Of a stretch of 64,000 bases of DNA, positions 1-9,927 are shown piece after piece. The notes below the pieces were generated by a model. That model did not search any database and was not told the DNA's origin. It was given only the letters and a program-made list of their open reading frames with translations. Made by a program: the position numbers and the translations under genes. Source of the stretch: Bordetella genomosp. 9 (GTDB lineage: Bacteria > Pseudomonadota > Gammaproteobacteria > Burkholderiales > Burkholderiaceae_B); contig NZ_NEVJ01000003.1 in NCBI RefSeq assembly GCF_002261425.1, positions 806,001 to 870,000 of the forward strand, given 5' to 3'. Position 1 is the first letter of the stretch; each line of letters opens with the position of its first letter.

Positions 1-39
1 TCCGGAGCAGACGTTTTGCACAAGAACGGGGAAACCAAG

Positions 40-1091
<1,052 letters not shown>

Positions 1092-1095
<4 letters not shown>

Positions 1096-1934
1096 CCGGC
1101 TCGCTGCGCACGCCCGCCGCCCTGCTCTGCGTCCCGCTGGCGCTGTTCGCGGCCTTCTTCGTCGCGCCGCTGTGCGTCGTCGTGCTGGCCAGCGTCTTCG
1201 ATCCCGCGCGCGGCGGCTTCACCCTGGCCTACTACGTCAACGTGCTGGCCGACGCCTACCATTGGGACGTCATCGCCACCACGTTCCGCATCGGCGTGGG
1301 CAGCACGCTGGTCTGCCTGCTGCTGGGTTATCCGCTGGCGTGGTACCTGGTGCGGCTGGTGCGCTGGCGCCACTGGCGCCGCATCTGCGTGATCATTCTG
1401 GTGGTGCCGCTGTTCACCAGCAACATCGTGCGCTCCTTCGGCTGGATGGTCATGCTGGGCCGCAACGGCATCGTCAACGATACCCTGCAGGGCCTGGGGC
1501 TGATCGACCGACCCATGCGCTTCCTGGGCACCGAACTGGGCATCCTGATCGGCATGGTGTACATCCTGCTGCCCTTCGTCGTGCTGGCCGTGGGCAATAC
1601 GCTGGCGCGCATCGATCCGGGCCTGGAGCAGGCTTCTTCCGACCTGGGCGCCACGCCCTGGCAGACCTTCCTGCACGTGACGCTGCCGCTGACCCTGCCC
1701 GGTGTCGCCGCCGGCGCGATCATGGCCTTCACCCTGGCGGTCAGCGCCTACGTGACGCCGGCGCTGCTGTCGGGCGGACGCGTCACCGTGCTGTCGGTGC
1801 TGATCTTCCAGCAGTACAGCAGCGTGTTCAACGTCCACCAGGGCGGCGCCCTGAGCGTGGTGCTGCTGGTGCTTTCGCTGGTGCTGGTAGCCCTGGCCGG
1901 CCGCGTCGGCCAACCCGCAAGGAGTACGCGATGA
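1092..1934 (+). CDS. ABC transporter permease, PotB-like
   Basis: First inner-membrane permease of the importer, 280 residues with six predicted hydrophobic helices. The cytoplasmic EAA-type loop that docks on the ATPase is visible at [22 protein letters not shown]. It starts inside the stop of the ATPase gene and ends inside the start of the second permease (both ATGA), so translation is coupled and stoichiometric. Length and loop fit the PotB/HisM-type family. The substrate cannot be read from the sequence. Confidence 0.92.
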
Positions 1935-2719
1935 TCGCGCGGATCGGAATACGCCTGCTGTCCTGGCTCCTGCTGGCCTATATGGTGCTGCCGCTGGCGG
2001 TGATCCTGGGCGCTTCCTTCACCGCCACGTCCTATCTGGCCTTTCCGCCGCAAGGCTGGACGTTGCAGTGGTACCGCCAGTTCCTGGGCGACCCCAGCTA
2101 TCTGTCGGCGTTCTTCACCAGCGCCATGCTGGCCTGCGCCGCCACCGCCGTGGCCATCGCGCTGGCGATCCCGTCCGCCCTGGCCGTCGCGCGCTACGAT
2201 TTTCCCGGCAAGGGCGCGATATCCGCGCTGCTCATGTCGCCGCTGGTGCTGCCGCATGTGGTGCTGGGCGCGGCGCTGCTGCAGTTCGGCTCGTCGATCG
2301 GCCTGACCCGCAGCTTCACGGCCCTGCTGGTCGGCCATACCGTCATCGTGCTGCCCTTCGTGATGCGCAGCGTGCTGGCGATGCTGACGCCCGAACAGCG
2401 CGCGCTGGAAGAAGCCTCGGCGGATCTGGGCGCCGGCCCGCTGCAGACCTTCTTCCTGGTGCTGCTGCCGCAGATCCGGCCCGGCCTGGTCACGGGCGCG
2501 ATCTTCGCCTTCATCTCGTCGTTCATCAACGTGGAGCTGTCGATCTTCAATACCACGGCGGACCTGAACACGATACCCGTGAAGCTGTTCAATTACGTGC
2601 AATACACCATCGATCCGACCATCGCCGCCGTATCCGGCGCGACCATCGTCGCGGCCTTCCTGGCCATCGTGATCCTGGACCTGACCGTGGGGCTGGACAT
2701 GCTGTCCGAACCCCGCTGA
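1931..2719 (+). CDS. ABC transporter permease, PotC-like
   Basis: Second permease, 262 residues, six hydrophobic segments, with the EAA loop at LEEASADLGAGPLQTFFLVLLP. ATG at 1931 overlaps the upstream stop; a longer open frame further upstream is an antisense/other-frame shadow of the first permease. The C-terminal helix (about residues 235-256) is followed by a very short tail. It forms a heterodimeric channel with the preceding permease. A 78-base gap separates it from the proline-racemase-family gene on the same strand, so co-transcription is likely and the imported compound may be that enzyme's substrate, possibly a betaine or hydroxyproline-like amino acid (inference). Confidence 0.92.
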   Translation: MIARIGIRLLSWLLLAYMVLPLAVILGASFTATSYLAFPPQGWTLQWYRQFLGDPSYLSAFFTSAMLACAATAVAIALAIPSALAVARYDFPGKGAISALLMSPLVLPHVVLGAALLQFGSSIGLTRSFTALLVGHTVIVLPFVMRSVLAMLTPEQRALEEASADLGAGPLQTFFLVLLPQIRPGLVTGAIFAFISSFINVELSIFNTTADLNTIPVKLFNYVQYTIDPTIAAVSGATIVAAFLAIVILDLTVGLDMLSEPR

Positions 2720-2797
2720 TACCCGCGGGCCGCCGCGCCCGCGACGCTACGCCTTTTCACTTACCCATCCCTTTCCTTGAAGCCGGGAGTATCAGTC

Positions 2798-3811
2798 ATG
2801 CGCAAGCAAGACGTGTTCGATGTCATCTATACCCATACCGAAGGTGAACCGCTGTGCATCATCCATAGCGGCATTCCCTATCCCGCCGGATCCAGCATCC
2901 TGGACAAGCGCGCCTTCCTGGAAGCCAACTACGACTGGCTGCGCAAGGCCCTGATGCGCGAGCCGCGCGGGCATCGCGATATGTTCGGCGTGTTCCTGAC
3001 GCCGCCGTCGTCGCCCGATGTCGATGCCGGCCTGATCTATATCGACGGCACCGAGTACTCGCACATGTGCGGCCACGGCACGATCGCCGTCGCCATGGCG
3101 ATGGTGGCCCTGGGCCTGGTCAAGCGCGGCGACGATGGCCTGACGCGCATCCGCTTCGAGACCACGGCCGGCCTGGTGGTGGCGGAAGTGAAGTCCGAAG
3201 GCGACGACGTGCTGTGGACGCGCTTCGAGAACGTGCCGGCCTACGTGGCCGCGCAGGACCTGCCCGTGACCGTGCCGGGCTACGGCGAACTGAAGGCCGA
3301 CATCGTGTGGGGCGGCAATTACTTCGGCATCGTCGACCTGACGGAAAGCAAGCTGCGCATCTCGCCGGAAAACGGCAGCGAACTGTCACGCCTGGGACTG
3401 GCGGTGCGTGACCAGCTGAACGCGAAGCATCGCATCCAGCATCCGACGCAGCCGCATATCAACAACCTGAACTACATCACGTTCTGGCATCCGGCCACCA
3501 TCCCCGGGGCCTTCTACAAGAACGTGCACGTGTTCAGCCAGGGGCAGCTGGACCGCTCCCCCGGCGGCACCGGCACCAGCGCGATGATGGCGATGTTCGA
3601 AGCGCGCGGGAAAATGGGCCTGAACCAGCCCATCCTGTCCGAAGGCCTGCTGGGCAGCGGCACCTTCGAAGGCTGCCTGCTGGGCACCGTGGACCTGAAC
3701 GGCACCCGCGCCGTGCGTCCCACCGTCAAGGGCACCGCCAGCATCCTGGGCACGGCGCGTTGGACGATAGACCGCGATGACCCCGTCGGCGCGGGCTTTC
3801 TCGTCAAGTAG
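2798..3811 (+). CDS. Proline racemase superfamily enzyme with Cys/Gly active-site pair
   Basis: A 337-residue member of the proline racemase / hydroxyproline epimerase / trans-3-hydroxy-L-proline dehydratase superfamily. The first catalytic motif is intact (SHMCGHGTIA, Cys91). The second motif reads DRSPGGTGTSA, so the position that is Cys in racemases and epimerases and Thr in trans-3-hydroxyproline dehydratases is Gly256. Racemisation by the two-base mechanism is therefore unlikely; a one-base dehydration or another reaction is more plausible, and the true substrate is unknown. ATG at 2798 has CGGGAG eight bases upstream; an in-frame TTG at 2777 is rejected. It lies directly behind the polyamine-type ABC genes, which may bring in its substrate. 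Confidence 0.88.
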   Translation: MRKQDVFDVIYTHTEGEPLCIIHSGIPYPAGSSILDKRAFLEANYDWLRKALMREPRGHRDMFGVFLTPPSSPDVDAGLIYIDGTEYSHMCGHGTIAVAMAMVALGLVKRGDDGLTRIRFETTAGLVVAEVKSEGDDVLWTRFENVPAYVAAQDLPVTVPGYGELKADIVWGGNYFGIVDLTESKLRISPENGSELSRLGLAVRDQLNAKHRIQHPTQPHINNLNYITFWHPATIPGAFYKNVHVFSQGQLDRSPGGTGTSAMMAMFEARGKMGLNQPILSEGLLGSGTFEGCLLGTVDLNGTRAVRPTVKGTASILGTARWTIDRDDPVGAGFLVK

Positions 3812-3839
3812 GGATCAGGGAAGCAGGGATCGGGGGCAA

Positions 3840-3860
3840 GCGGGCGGGAATCCGGCCCGC
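3840..3860. terminator. Possible bidirectional terminator hairpin
   Basis: Inverted repeat GCGGGC / GCCCGC with a nine-base loop lies between two convergent genes and abuts the stop of the minus-strand gene. There is no clear T run on either side, so it may be a Rho-assisted or weak terminator. Confidence 0.35.
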
Positions 3861-4850
3861 CTACTCCACCTTCGCGCCCGACTTCTTCACGACCTCGGCC
3901 CAGCGCGGGATTTCGGTGGCCATCAGGTCGCGCAGTTGTTCGGGCGAGCCGCCAACCAGATCCATCCCCATGGTCTTGCCGAGCTTTTCCTGCACGTCCG
4001 GTTCCTTCAGGATGGCCGCGATTTCCTTGGACAGGCGATCGACGATGGCCTTGGGCGTGCCCTTGGGCGCGTACACCGCCTGCCAGGAAGACACGTCGAA
4101 ACCGGGTACACCGGCCTCCTGCAGCGTGGGCACGTCCGGCGCCAGCGCGATGCGCTTGGCGGTGGTGACCGCGAGCAGTTGCAGCTTGCCCTGCTGCAGC
4201 AGCGGCAAGGCGGCCGTCATCTGGTCGAACATGAAGGTCACGTTGCCGGACGAGACATCCACCATCGCGGGCGGCGTGCCCTTGTAGGGGATGTGCGTCA
4301 GCGGCACCCCTATCGTCTGGGCGAAGAGCTCGCCCGTCAGGTGGGTCGACGTCCCGGCGCCCGACGACGCGAAGGTCCGCTTGGCGGGATCCTTCTTCAG
4401 CAGCGCGATCAGGTCCGCCACGGATTTCAGCTTGAGATGCGGGTCCACCAGCAGCACGTTCGGCAGCGTGGCCACCAGCGACACCGGTTCGAAGTCCTTC
4501 ACCGGGTCGTAGCTCAGGTTCTTGTACAGGCTGGGATTGATCGCGTGCGTGCTGATCGTGCCGCCAAAGAGCGTGTAGCCATCCGGCGGCGCTTTCGCCA
4601 CATAGGCCGCGCCGATCGCGCCGGCGGCGCCCGGCTTGTTCTCCACGACCACCGACTGGTGCAGCCGTTCGGACAGCTTCTGCGCGATCACGCGACCCAC
4701 CACGTCCGTCGACCCGCCCGGCGTGAACGGCACCACATAGGAAATCGGCTTTTGCTGCGGCCAGTCGGCGGCCTGCGCGGTCACGTTAAAAGTCGCCAGC
4801 AAGCCGGCGCCCGCCAAGGCGGCCAGCGCCTTGCGTCGTTGCAATGCCAT
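3861..4850 (-). CDS. Bug-family (TTT) periplasmic solute-binding protein
   Basis: A 329-residue tripartite tricarboxylate transporter receptor of the Bug family, which binds a small carboxylate in the periplasm. The N-terminus has a signal peptide (basic MALQRRKALAALAGAG, hydrophobic core, cleavage near AQAAD). The mature part starts WPQQKPISYVVPFTPGGSTD, the usual Bug carboxylate-binding loop. ATG at 4850 is chosen because AGGAGA lies eight bases upstream; the open frame continues 34 codons further without a signal-like start. It follows the dehydratase and aldolase genes after 61 bases, so it is probably the last gene of that operon and receives the sugar acid they degrade (inference). No TctA/TctB permease is encoded nearby. 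Confidence 0.92.
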   Translation of the reverse strand: MALQRRKALAALAGAGLLATFNVTAQAADWPQQKPISYVVPFTPGGSTDVVGRVIAQKLSERLHQSVVVENKPGAAGAIGAAYVAKAPPDGYTLFGGTISTHAINPSLYKNLSYDPVKDFEPVSLVATLPNVLLVDPHLKLKSVADLIALLKKDPAKRTFASSGAGTSTHLTGELFAQTIGVPLTHIPYKGTPPAMVDVSSGNVTFMFDQMTAALPLLQQGKLQLLAVTTAKRIALAPDVPTLQEAGVPGFDVSSWQAVYAPKGTPKAIVDRLSKEIAAILKEPDVQEKLGKTMGMDLVGGSPEQLRDLMATEIPRWAEVVKKSGAKVE

Positions 4851-4911
4851 CGTTGTCTCCTGTCTGTCGTTTTGTATTGTTTTCGGCTGCTGCTTCAGCG
4901 ATGGGATAGGT

Positions 4912-5631
4912 TCACCGCCCGCGCGCCTTGCGCCATTCGGCGAAGGCCTCACGCGACGCCGGATCGGTGGGCGGATACAGCCCCAGCGTGGAAGCGCCCT
5001 CGCGCACGCGTTCCGTGACGAAATCCTCGAACGCCGTCATCTCGGTGGCCTCGACGGCGATCTCGTCGGCGATGTGCGCCGGGATGATCACCACGCCTTC
5101 ACCGTCGCCCACCACCACGTCGCCCGGGAACACCGCCACGTCGCCGCAGCCGATCGGCACGTCGATGTCCAGCGCCTGGTGCAGGGTCAGGTTGGTGGGC
5201 GCGGACGGCCGCTGGTGATAGGCCGGGAAGCCCATCCTGGCGATCTCCGGCGAATCGCGAAAACCGCCATCGGTGACCACGCCGGCTGCGCCGCGCTTCA
5301 TCAGCCGCGTCACCAGGATGGAACCGGCGGAAGCGGCGCGTGCGTCGTTGCGGCTGTCGATGACCATCACCGCGCCTTCCGGGCAGGTCTCGACGGCCAC
5401 GCGCTGCGGATGCGTGCGATCCTCGAACACCTTGATGTGGTTCAGGTCCTCGCGCGCCGGGATATAGCGCAGGGTGAAGGCGTAGCCCACCATGTTCGGC
5501 AGATCGCCGTTCAGCGGATGCACGTTCTGGATGAACTGGTTGCGCAGGCCGCGCTTGAACAGCGCCGTGCACAGCGTGGCCGTGCTGACCTGCTCCAGCC
5601 TGGCCTTGGTATCGGGGTTGAGTTGCGGCAC
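4912..5631 (-). CDS. RraA-like / HMG aldolase family protein
   Basis: A 239-residue protein of the RraA / 4-hydroxy-4-methyl-2-oxoglutarate aldolase fold. The metal and substrate loop is present as TDGGFRDSPEIARMGFP, with the catalytic Arg-Asp pair in GGFRD, and the GDVVVGDGEGVVIIP strand is typical. In sugar-acid operons such proteins are usually pyruvate-releasing class II aldolases acting on 2-keto-3-deoxy acids; the RNase-E-regulator role is less likely here. Start: a GTG at 5631 has GAGGAG seven bases upstream and follows the stop of the upstream dehydratase by ten bases. The longer open frame would overlap the dehydratase gene and lacks a site. Context suggests it cleaves the dehydratase product. 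Confidence 0.87.
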   Translation of the reverse strand: MPQLNPDTKARLEQVSTATLCTALFKRGLRNQFIQNVHPLNGDLPNMVGYAFTLRYIPAREDLNHIKVFEDRTHPQRVAVETCPEGAVMVIDSRNDARAASAGSILVTRLMKRGAAGVVTDGGFRDSPEIARMGFPAYHQRPSAPTNLTLHQALDIDVPIGCGDVAVFPGDVVVGDGEGVVIIPAHIADEIAVEATEMTAFEDFVTERVREGASTLGLYPPTDPASREAFAEWRKARGR

Positions 5632-5641
5632 GAGGTACTCC

Positions 5642-7372
5642 TCAGTAGATATCGGGCTCGGAGACCGGCGCGCCGAACTCCGTTTCCAGGAAATCGAAAT
5701 CGCAGCCATCGTTGGCCTGCAGGATGTGCTTGGAATACATCCAGCCGTAGCCGCGTTCGTAGCGGCGCGGCGGCGGCGTCCAGGCCGCGCGGCGGGCGGC
5801 CATTTCCTCGTCGCTGATGTTCAGGTGGATGCTGCGGGCCGGCACGTCCACGGTGATCATGTCGCCGGTGCGCACCAGCGCCAGCGGACCGCCGATATAG
5901 GCCTCGGGCGCGGCATGCAGGATGCAGGCGCCATAGCTGGTGCCGCTCATGCGGGCGTCCGACAGGCGCAGCATGTCGCGCACGCCCTGCTTGACCAGCT
6001 TCGTGGGGATGGGCAGCATGCCCCACTCCGGCATGCCGGGGCCGCCCTGCGGCCCGGCGTTGCGCAGGATCAGGATATGGTCGGCCGTGACGTCCAGGTT
6101 TTCGTCTTCCACCGCGGCTTTCATGCTGGGGTAATCGTCGAAGACCAGCGCCGGGCCGGTGTGCTGCAGGTAGCGCGGCGCGCAGGCGCTGGGCTTGATG
6201 ACGCAGCCGTCCGGCGCGATGTTCCCGCGCAGCACGGCCAGTGCGCCTTCGTCGTAGATGGCATTGTCCAGCGGACGGATCACGTCGTCGTTGTAGACTT
6301 CGGCGCCTTCGATGTTGGCGCCCAGCGTCTTGCCGTTGACCGTCATGGCCGACAGGTCCAGATGCTGCTTCATCCGGTTCATCAGCGCCGGCAGCCCGCC
6401 GGCGTAGTAGAAATCTTCCATCAGGTAGGTATCGCCGCTGGGCCGGATATTGGCGATGACCGGCACCTTGCGGCTGGCCGCGTCGAAATCGTCCAGTCCC
6501 ACCGCGCAGCCGGCGCGCCGCGACATTCCGACCAGGTGGATGATGGCGTTGGTCGAGCATCCCATGGCCATCGCGACGTTGATGGCGTTCTTGAAGGACG
6601 CCACCGACAGGACTTTTTGCGGCGTCAGGTCCTCCCACACCATTTCAACCGCGCGGCGCCCGCACTCGGCGGCCATGCGCATGTGATTGACATCGGCGGC
6701 CGGTATCGACGAAGCACCGGGCAGCGTCATGCCGATGGCTTCGGCGATGGCCGTCATCGTGCTGGCGGTGCCCATGGTCATGCAGGTGCCGTAGCTGCGG
6801 GCGATGCCGCCTTCCACCTCGGTCCATTCGACCTTGCTGATGTTGCCGGCGCGGCGTTCGTCCCACAGTTTCCAGGCATCCGAACCGGAACCCAGCACCT
6901 TGCCCTTCCAGTTGCCGCGCAGCATGGGGCCGGCCGGAAGGTACACACAGGGCAGGCCCGCGCTGATGGCGCCCATCACCAGGCCCGGCGTGGTCTTGTC
7001 GCAGCCGCCCATCAGCACCGCGCCGTCCACCGGGTGGCTGCGCAGCAGCTCTTCCGCCTCCATGGCCAGCATGTTGCGGTAAAGCATGGTGGTCGGCTTG
7101 ACGAAGGACTCCGACACGGACAGCGCCGGCAGCTCCACCGGAAAGCCGCCGGCCTGCAGCACCCCGCGCTTGACGTCGGCCACGCGCTCGCGGAAATGCA
7201 TGTGGCAGGGCTGCAGGTCGGACCAGGTGTTGATGATGGCGATGATGGGCCGGCCTTCCCAATCCTGCGGCCCGTAGCCCATCTGCATCATGCGGGAACG
7301 GTGGCCGAAGGAACGCAGGTCGTCCTTGGCCATCCAGCGCGCGCTGCGCAGGCTCTCGTAAGTACGTGTCAT
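5642..7372 (-). CDS. IlvD/EDD-family sugar-acid dehydratase
   Basis: A 576-residue dehydratase of the IlvD/EDD family, closer to L-arabinonate/D-xylonate dehydratases than to IlvD. Three cluster ligands are visible: QPCHMH (Cys56), GGCDKTTPG (Cys124) and YGTCMTMGTASTM (Cys197). Their 68- and 73-residue spacing matches that known for arabinonate dehydratase, implying a [2Fe-2S] cluster, and RMSGTSYG carries the catalytic Ser. It would convert a sugar acid to a 2-keto-3-deoxy acid in the cytoplasm. ATG at 7372 is preferred (GAGTGGA upstream); a GTG at 7381 adds three residues. First gene of an operon with the aldolase and Bug genes, divergent from a GntR regulator. The exact sugar acid is not decidable. 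Confidence 0.9.
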   Translation of the reverse strand: MTRTYESLRSARWMAKDDLRSFGHRSRMMQMGYGPQDWEGRPIIAIINTWSDLQPCHMHFRERVADVKRGVLQAGGFPVELPALSVSESFVKPTTMLYRNMLAMEAEELLRSHPVDGAVLMGGCDKTTPGLVMGAISAGLPCVYLPAGPMLRGNWKGKVLGSGSDAWKLWDERRAGNISKVEWTEVEGGIARSYGTCMTMGTASTMTAIAEAIGMTLPGASSIPAADVNHMRMAAECGRRAVEMVWEDLTPQKVLSVASFKNAINVAMAMGCSTNAIIHLVGMSRRAGCAVGLDDFDAASRKVPVIANIRPSGDTYLMEDFYYAGGLPALMNRMKQHLDLSAMTVNGKTLGANIEGAEVYNDDVIRPLDNAIYDEGALAVLRGNIAPDGCVIKPSACAPRYLQHTGPALVFDDYPSMKAAVEDENLDVTADHILILRNAGPQGGPGMPEWGMLPIPTKLVKQGVRDMLRLSDARMSGTSYGACILHAAPEAYIGGPLALVRTGDMITVDVPARSIHLNISDEEMAARRAAWTPPPRRYERGYGWMYSKHILQANDGCDFDFLETEFGAPVSEPDIY

Positions 7373-7510
7373 GGAGTCCACTCGTATTTAAGGGTTATCG
7401 GGCCGAGTGTGGCGTTTGATGCCCACCGCGGAGATCCAATGCGGGCCGCCCTATGGGGTTGCGCAACACGGATAGGCCGGTGCAGGCTTATGTCTCGGCC
7501 GCATTGAAAC

Positions 7511-7524
7511 ACTAATGTATTAGT
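7511..7524. promoter_or_regulatory. Palindromic candidate operator (GntR/FCD)
   Basis: ACTAATGTATTAGT has six-base arms ACTAAT / ATTAGT separated by GT. It is in the AT-rich 246-base interval between the divergent dehydratase operon and the GntR gene, about 95 bases before the regulator start. It is a plausible autoregulatory site for that regulator; no direct evidence links them. Confidence 0.45.
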
Positions 7525-7618
7525 ATGTCAACGCAGCCCTGCCGCTACAATTCCGCTCCGGTTTGTATCCTAACGCCGGCGGCGCGGCATCGCGCCATCG
7601 CTCACCGGTGAATCATCA

Positions 7619-8320
7619 ATGTCCCTGACGGAAACGCTATCGACCCTGCGCCTGGACCGGTCCCGCCACGCGGCCCCCCAGGTCTTCGAGAAACTGCGCG
7701 AACTGATCGTGTCGCTGGAGCTCGCACCCGGCACGGTCCTGCCGCGCCCCGAGTTGGCCGAAGCCTTCGGACTCAGCCAGACGCCCATCCGCGACGCGCT
7801 GCTGCGGCTCAGCGAAGAAGGCCTGGTCGATATTTTTCCGCAGCACACGACGGAAGTCAGCCGCATCGATATCGCGGCGGCCCGCCAGGCGCACTTCCTG
7901 CGCCGTTCGCTGGAGCTGGAAATCGTCCATGTACTGGCGCAACGCGACGACCCGCTGCTGGCGGCCCGCCTGCAAGCCCACATCGACCTGCAGCGCGCCA
8001 GCCTGAAGGCCAACGAATACGCGCAATTCATCGCCGCCGACCAGGCTTTCCACCGCGAAATGCACGAGGCCGCCGGCGTGACGCAGCTGTGGGAACTGGA
8101 GCAGCGCTACAGCGGCCACGTGGACCGGCTGCGCCGCCTGCATCTGCCGGAAACCGGCAAGGCGCAGCGCATCCTGCAGGACCACCAGCGTGTGCTGGAC
8201 GCCATCGTCGCGCGCGACGCCGCGCGTGCCCAGCAGGCGCTGCGCGAACACCTTTCGGGCACGCTGAACCAGGTCGACGATATCTGCAAGCGCTACCCGG
8301 ACTACGTGCGGGCGGCTTGA
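7619..8320 (+). CDS. GntR-family transcriptional regulator (FCD domain)
   Basis: A 233-residue regulator. The N-terminal winged helix (about residues 20-85) shows QVFEKLRELIVSLELAPGTVLPRPELAEAFGLSQTPIRDAL in pieces typical of GntR. The C-terminal all-helical FCD ligand-binding domain follows, with the metal-ligand-like Asp/His pattern (AADQAFHREMHEAAG, EDHQRVLDAI-type region). It is divergent from the sugar-acid dehydratase operon and most likely represses it until the sugar acid or an intermediate binds. The start is ATG at 7619, with CCGGTGA as a weak ribosome site. Its 3' end overlaps the convergent gene by 19 bases. Confidence 0.92.
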   Translation: MSLTETLSTLRLDRSRHAAPQVFEKLRELIVSLELAPGTVLPRPELAEAFGLSQTPIRDALLRLSEEGLVDIFPQHTTEVSRIDIAAARQAHFLRRSLELEIVHVLAQRDDPLLAARLQAHIDLQRASLKANEYAQFIAADQAFHREMHEAAGVTQLWELEQRYSGHVDRLRRLHLPETGKAQRILQDHQRVLDAIVARDAARAQQALREHLSGTLNQVDDICKRYPDYVRAA

Positions 8321-9762
8321 TCCGGCGCGGCGATGCGACGCTGCATCAGGCCGTCCAGGGCATCGAAAATCTTCTGGATGTAGGCGTTCTTGAAACGCAG
8401 GCCGTCGTCTTCCACTTCGGGATGCACGAGCATGGTGGCGTTGGCTTCGAAGACCAGCACGCGGCCGTCCGGCAGAAGCGAGAAATCGATGCCGCAGTAA
8501 TCCAGGTCCATGCGCTCGCCGATGGCGCGCAGCGCGGCCCAGGCCGGCGCGCCCAGCGCCGTGCGCGGATCCTCCAGGAAGCGGCGTTCTTCCTCCAGCT
8601 TCCAGGACTCGGACAGCATGTCCGCCGAAAAATAGTGCAGCAGCCACTGCCGGCCTATCGCCAGATGGTAGGGATAGGGCTCGCGGTCGATGAAGATGAC
8701 GCGGTACTTGCGGTAGTAGCCGTCGGCGGAGCGGTACTCGTGGTACGCGGTCAGGTACATGTCGCCCGCGGGCGGCTGCGCCAGGGTATCGGCTGGCGAC
8801 GTCAGCAGCACGACGCCCTTGCCGCCATGCTCGCCCGCCGGCCGCGTGATGACCGGATAGGCCATTCCCGCCGCGGCGATCGCGGCGTGCAGCGCGTCGG
8901 CCGGCGCGCTGGCGCCAGCCCACCGGCAGGTCGTCGGCGCATATATCCCGGCTATGCCATCGAGCAGCGCGCCGATCCGCTCGCGCGTGGTGCGCTCGAT
9001 GCGCGCGGGTTGGTTCAGGACCGGCGCCGTGGACGTCTCGGCGAACTGCGCCAGTTCGGCGCGGCAGAAGGCGCCCAGGTCGGCGTCGCCCACGACATTG
9101 AAAGCGATGTCGTGTGGCGGCAGCGCGCCGGCGCGTCCCCAGCCGATGCCGACGACGCCCAGGTCGATCACCCAGCGCACGACCCGATTCAAAGCCGGCG
9201 GGACCAGGTGCCGGAAAGGCACGTTGGCGAAGCCGCTCGAACACACGATGAGCACCGTGCGGCGCCGGTTGCGCCTGGCGGCGGCGAACGCGGCCTGTCC
9301 GCGGTAGGCGCGGCAGGCCTGCCGGCCGCTGCCATGGCGCATGCCCAGCTGCCGCAGCACCCAGGCCATGCAGATATGCGCCGCATGCAGTCCGGCATCG
9401 ATCATCAAGGCCCGTTCCAGCCAGTGGCCGGCGGCGTCCCATTGCTTGTGGCGGGCGTACACGCGGCCGATCTCGAACAGGTCGACCGCGCGGCGCCGTT
9501 CGATGGCGTCGATGCCGATGCGCGCGGACGCGGCATCGGCGACCTGCCCGCTCGCATCCAGGGACGCGACCAGGGCGCGATACACCTCGACGTCCAGGGG
9601 CAGTTGCGCGGCGGCGCGCTGCAGGGCATTGACGGCTTCGCCATGGCGGCCCGCGCCATGCAACGCACGCCCAAGCGCCAGCCACTGTTCGCCCGTGGGC
9701 GGCGGCGCGGTCGTTGAGTTCGCGGATATCGCGGGAGTCGCGGAGTTCGCTGGGGTCGACAT
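8302..9762 (-). CDS. TPR and ATP-grasp domain protein of unknown function
   Basis: A 486-residue cytoplasmic protein. Residues about 20-120 carry tetratricopeptide-like helices (WLALGRALHGAGRHGEAVNALQ and later pairs). The rest resembles an RimK-type ATP-grasp ligase: a nucleotide-binding segment near PVITRPAGEHGGKGVVLL, a substrate loop with several Tyr (AYHEYRSADGYYRKYR) and the metal site LDYCGIDFSLLPDGRVLVFEANATM. Such proteins join a carboxylate to an amine using ATP, but no partner peptide or pathway gene is adjacent. ATG at 9762 is used; a TTG at 9792 with a GGGGC upstream is possible. The end overlaps the convergent GntR gene by 19 bases. Biological product unknown. Confidence 0.8.
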   Translation of the reverse strand: MSTPANSATPAISANSTTAPPPTGEQWLALGRALHGAGRHGEAVNALQRAAAQLPLDVEVYRALVASLDASGQVADAASARIGIDAIERRRAVDLFEIGRVYARHKQWDAAGHWLERALMIDAGLHAAHICMAWVLRQLGMRHGSGRQACRAYRGQAAFAAARRNRRRTVLIVCSSGFANVPFRHLVPPALNRVVRWVIDLGVVGIGWGRAGALPPHDIAFNVVGDADLGAFCRAELAQFAETSTAPVLNQPARIERTTRERIGALLDGIAGIYAPTTCRWAGASAPADALHAAIAAAGMAYPVITRPAGEHGGKGVVLLTSPADTLAQPPAGDMYLTAYHEYRSADGYYRKYRVIFIDREPYPYHLAIGRQWLLHYFSADMLSESWKLEEERRFLEDPRTALGAPAWAALRAIGERMDLDYCGIDFSLLPDGRVLVFEANATMLVHPEVEDDGLRFKNAYIQKIFDALDGLMQRRIAAPDQAART

Positions 9763-9927
9763 GCCGGAAGAGAGACGGGACGGTTGCTGCAAGCCCCGAT
9801 GACGGCAGACACCCCACTCCGTACGCCGGCAGGCGTCGAGTCGGCTGGAACGATGCGGCCCTCAGCGGATTCCGGCGCGGACTTTACCGGGCCGGCGCTG
9901 AAAACCGCCTGTATGCGGACGCCGCGC

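Noticed and set aside
5492..7507. 671-codon plus-strand open frame
   Set aside because: Antisense to the IlvD/EDD dehydratase, with shadow-type composition.
8089..9717. 542-codon plus-strand open frame
   Set aside because: Begins inside the GntR gene in another frame and is antisense to the ATP-grasp gene; no motifs.
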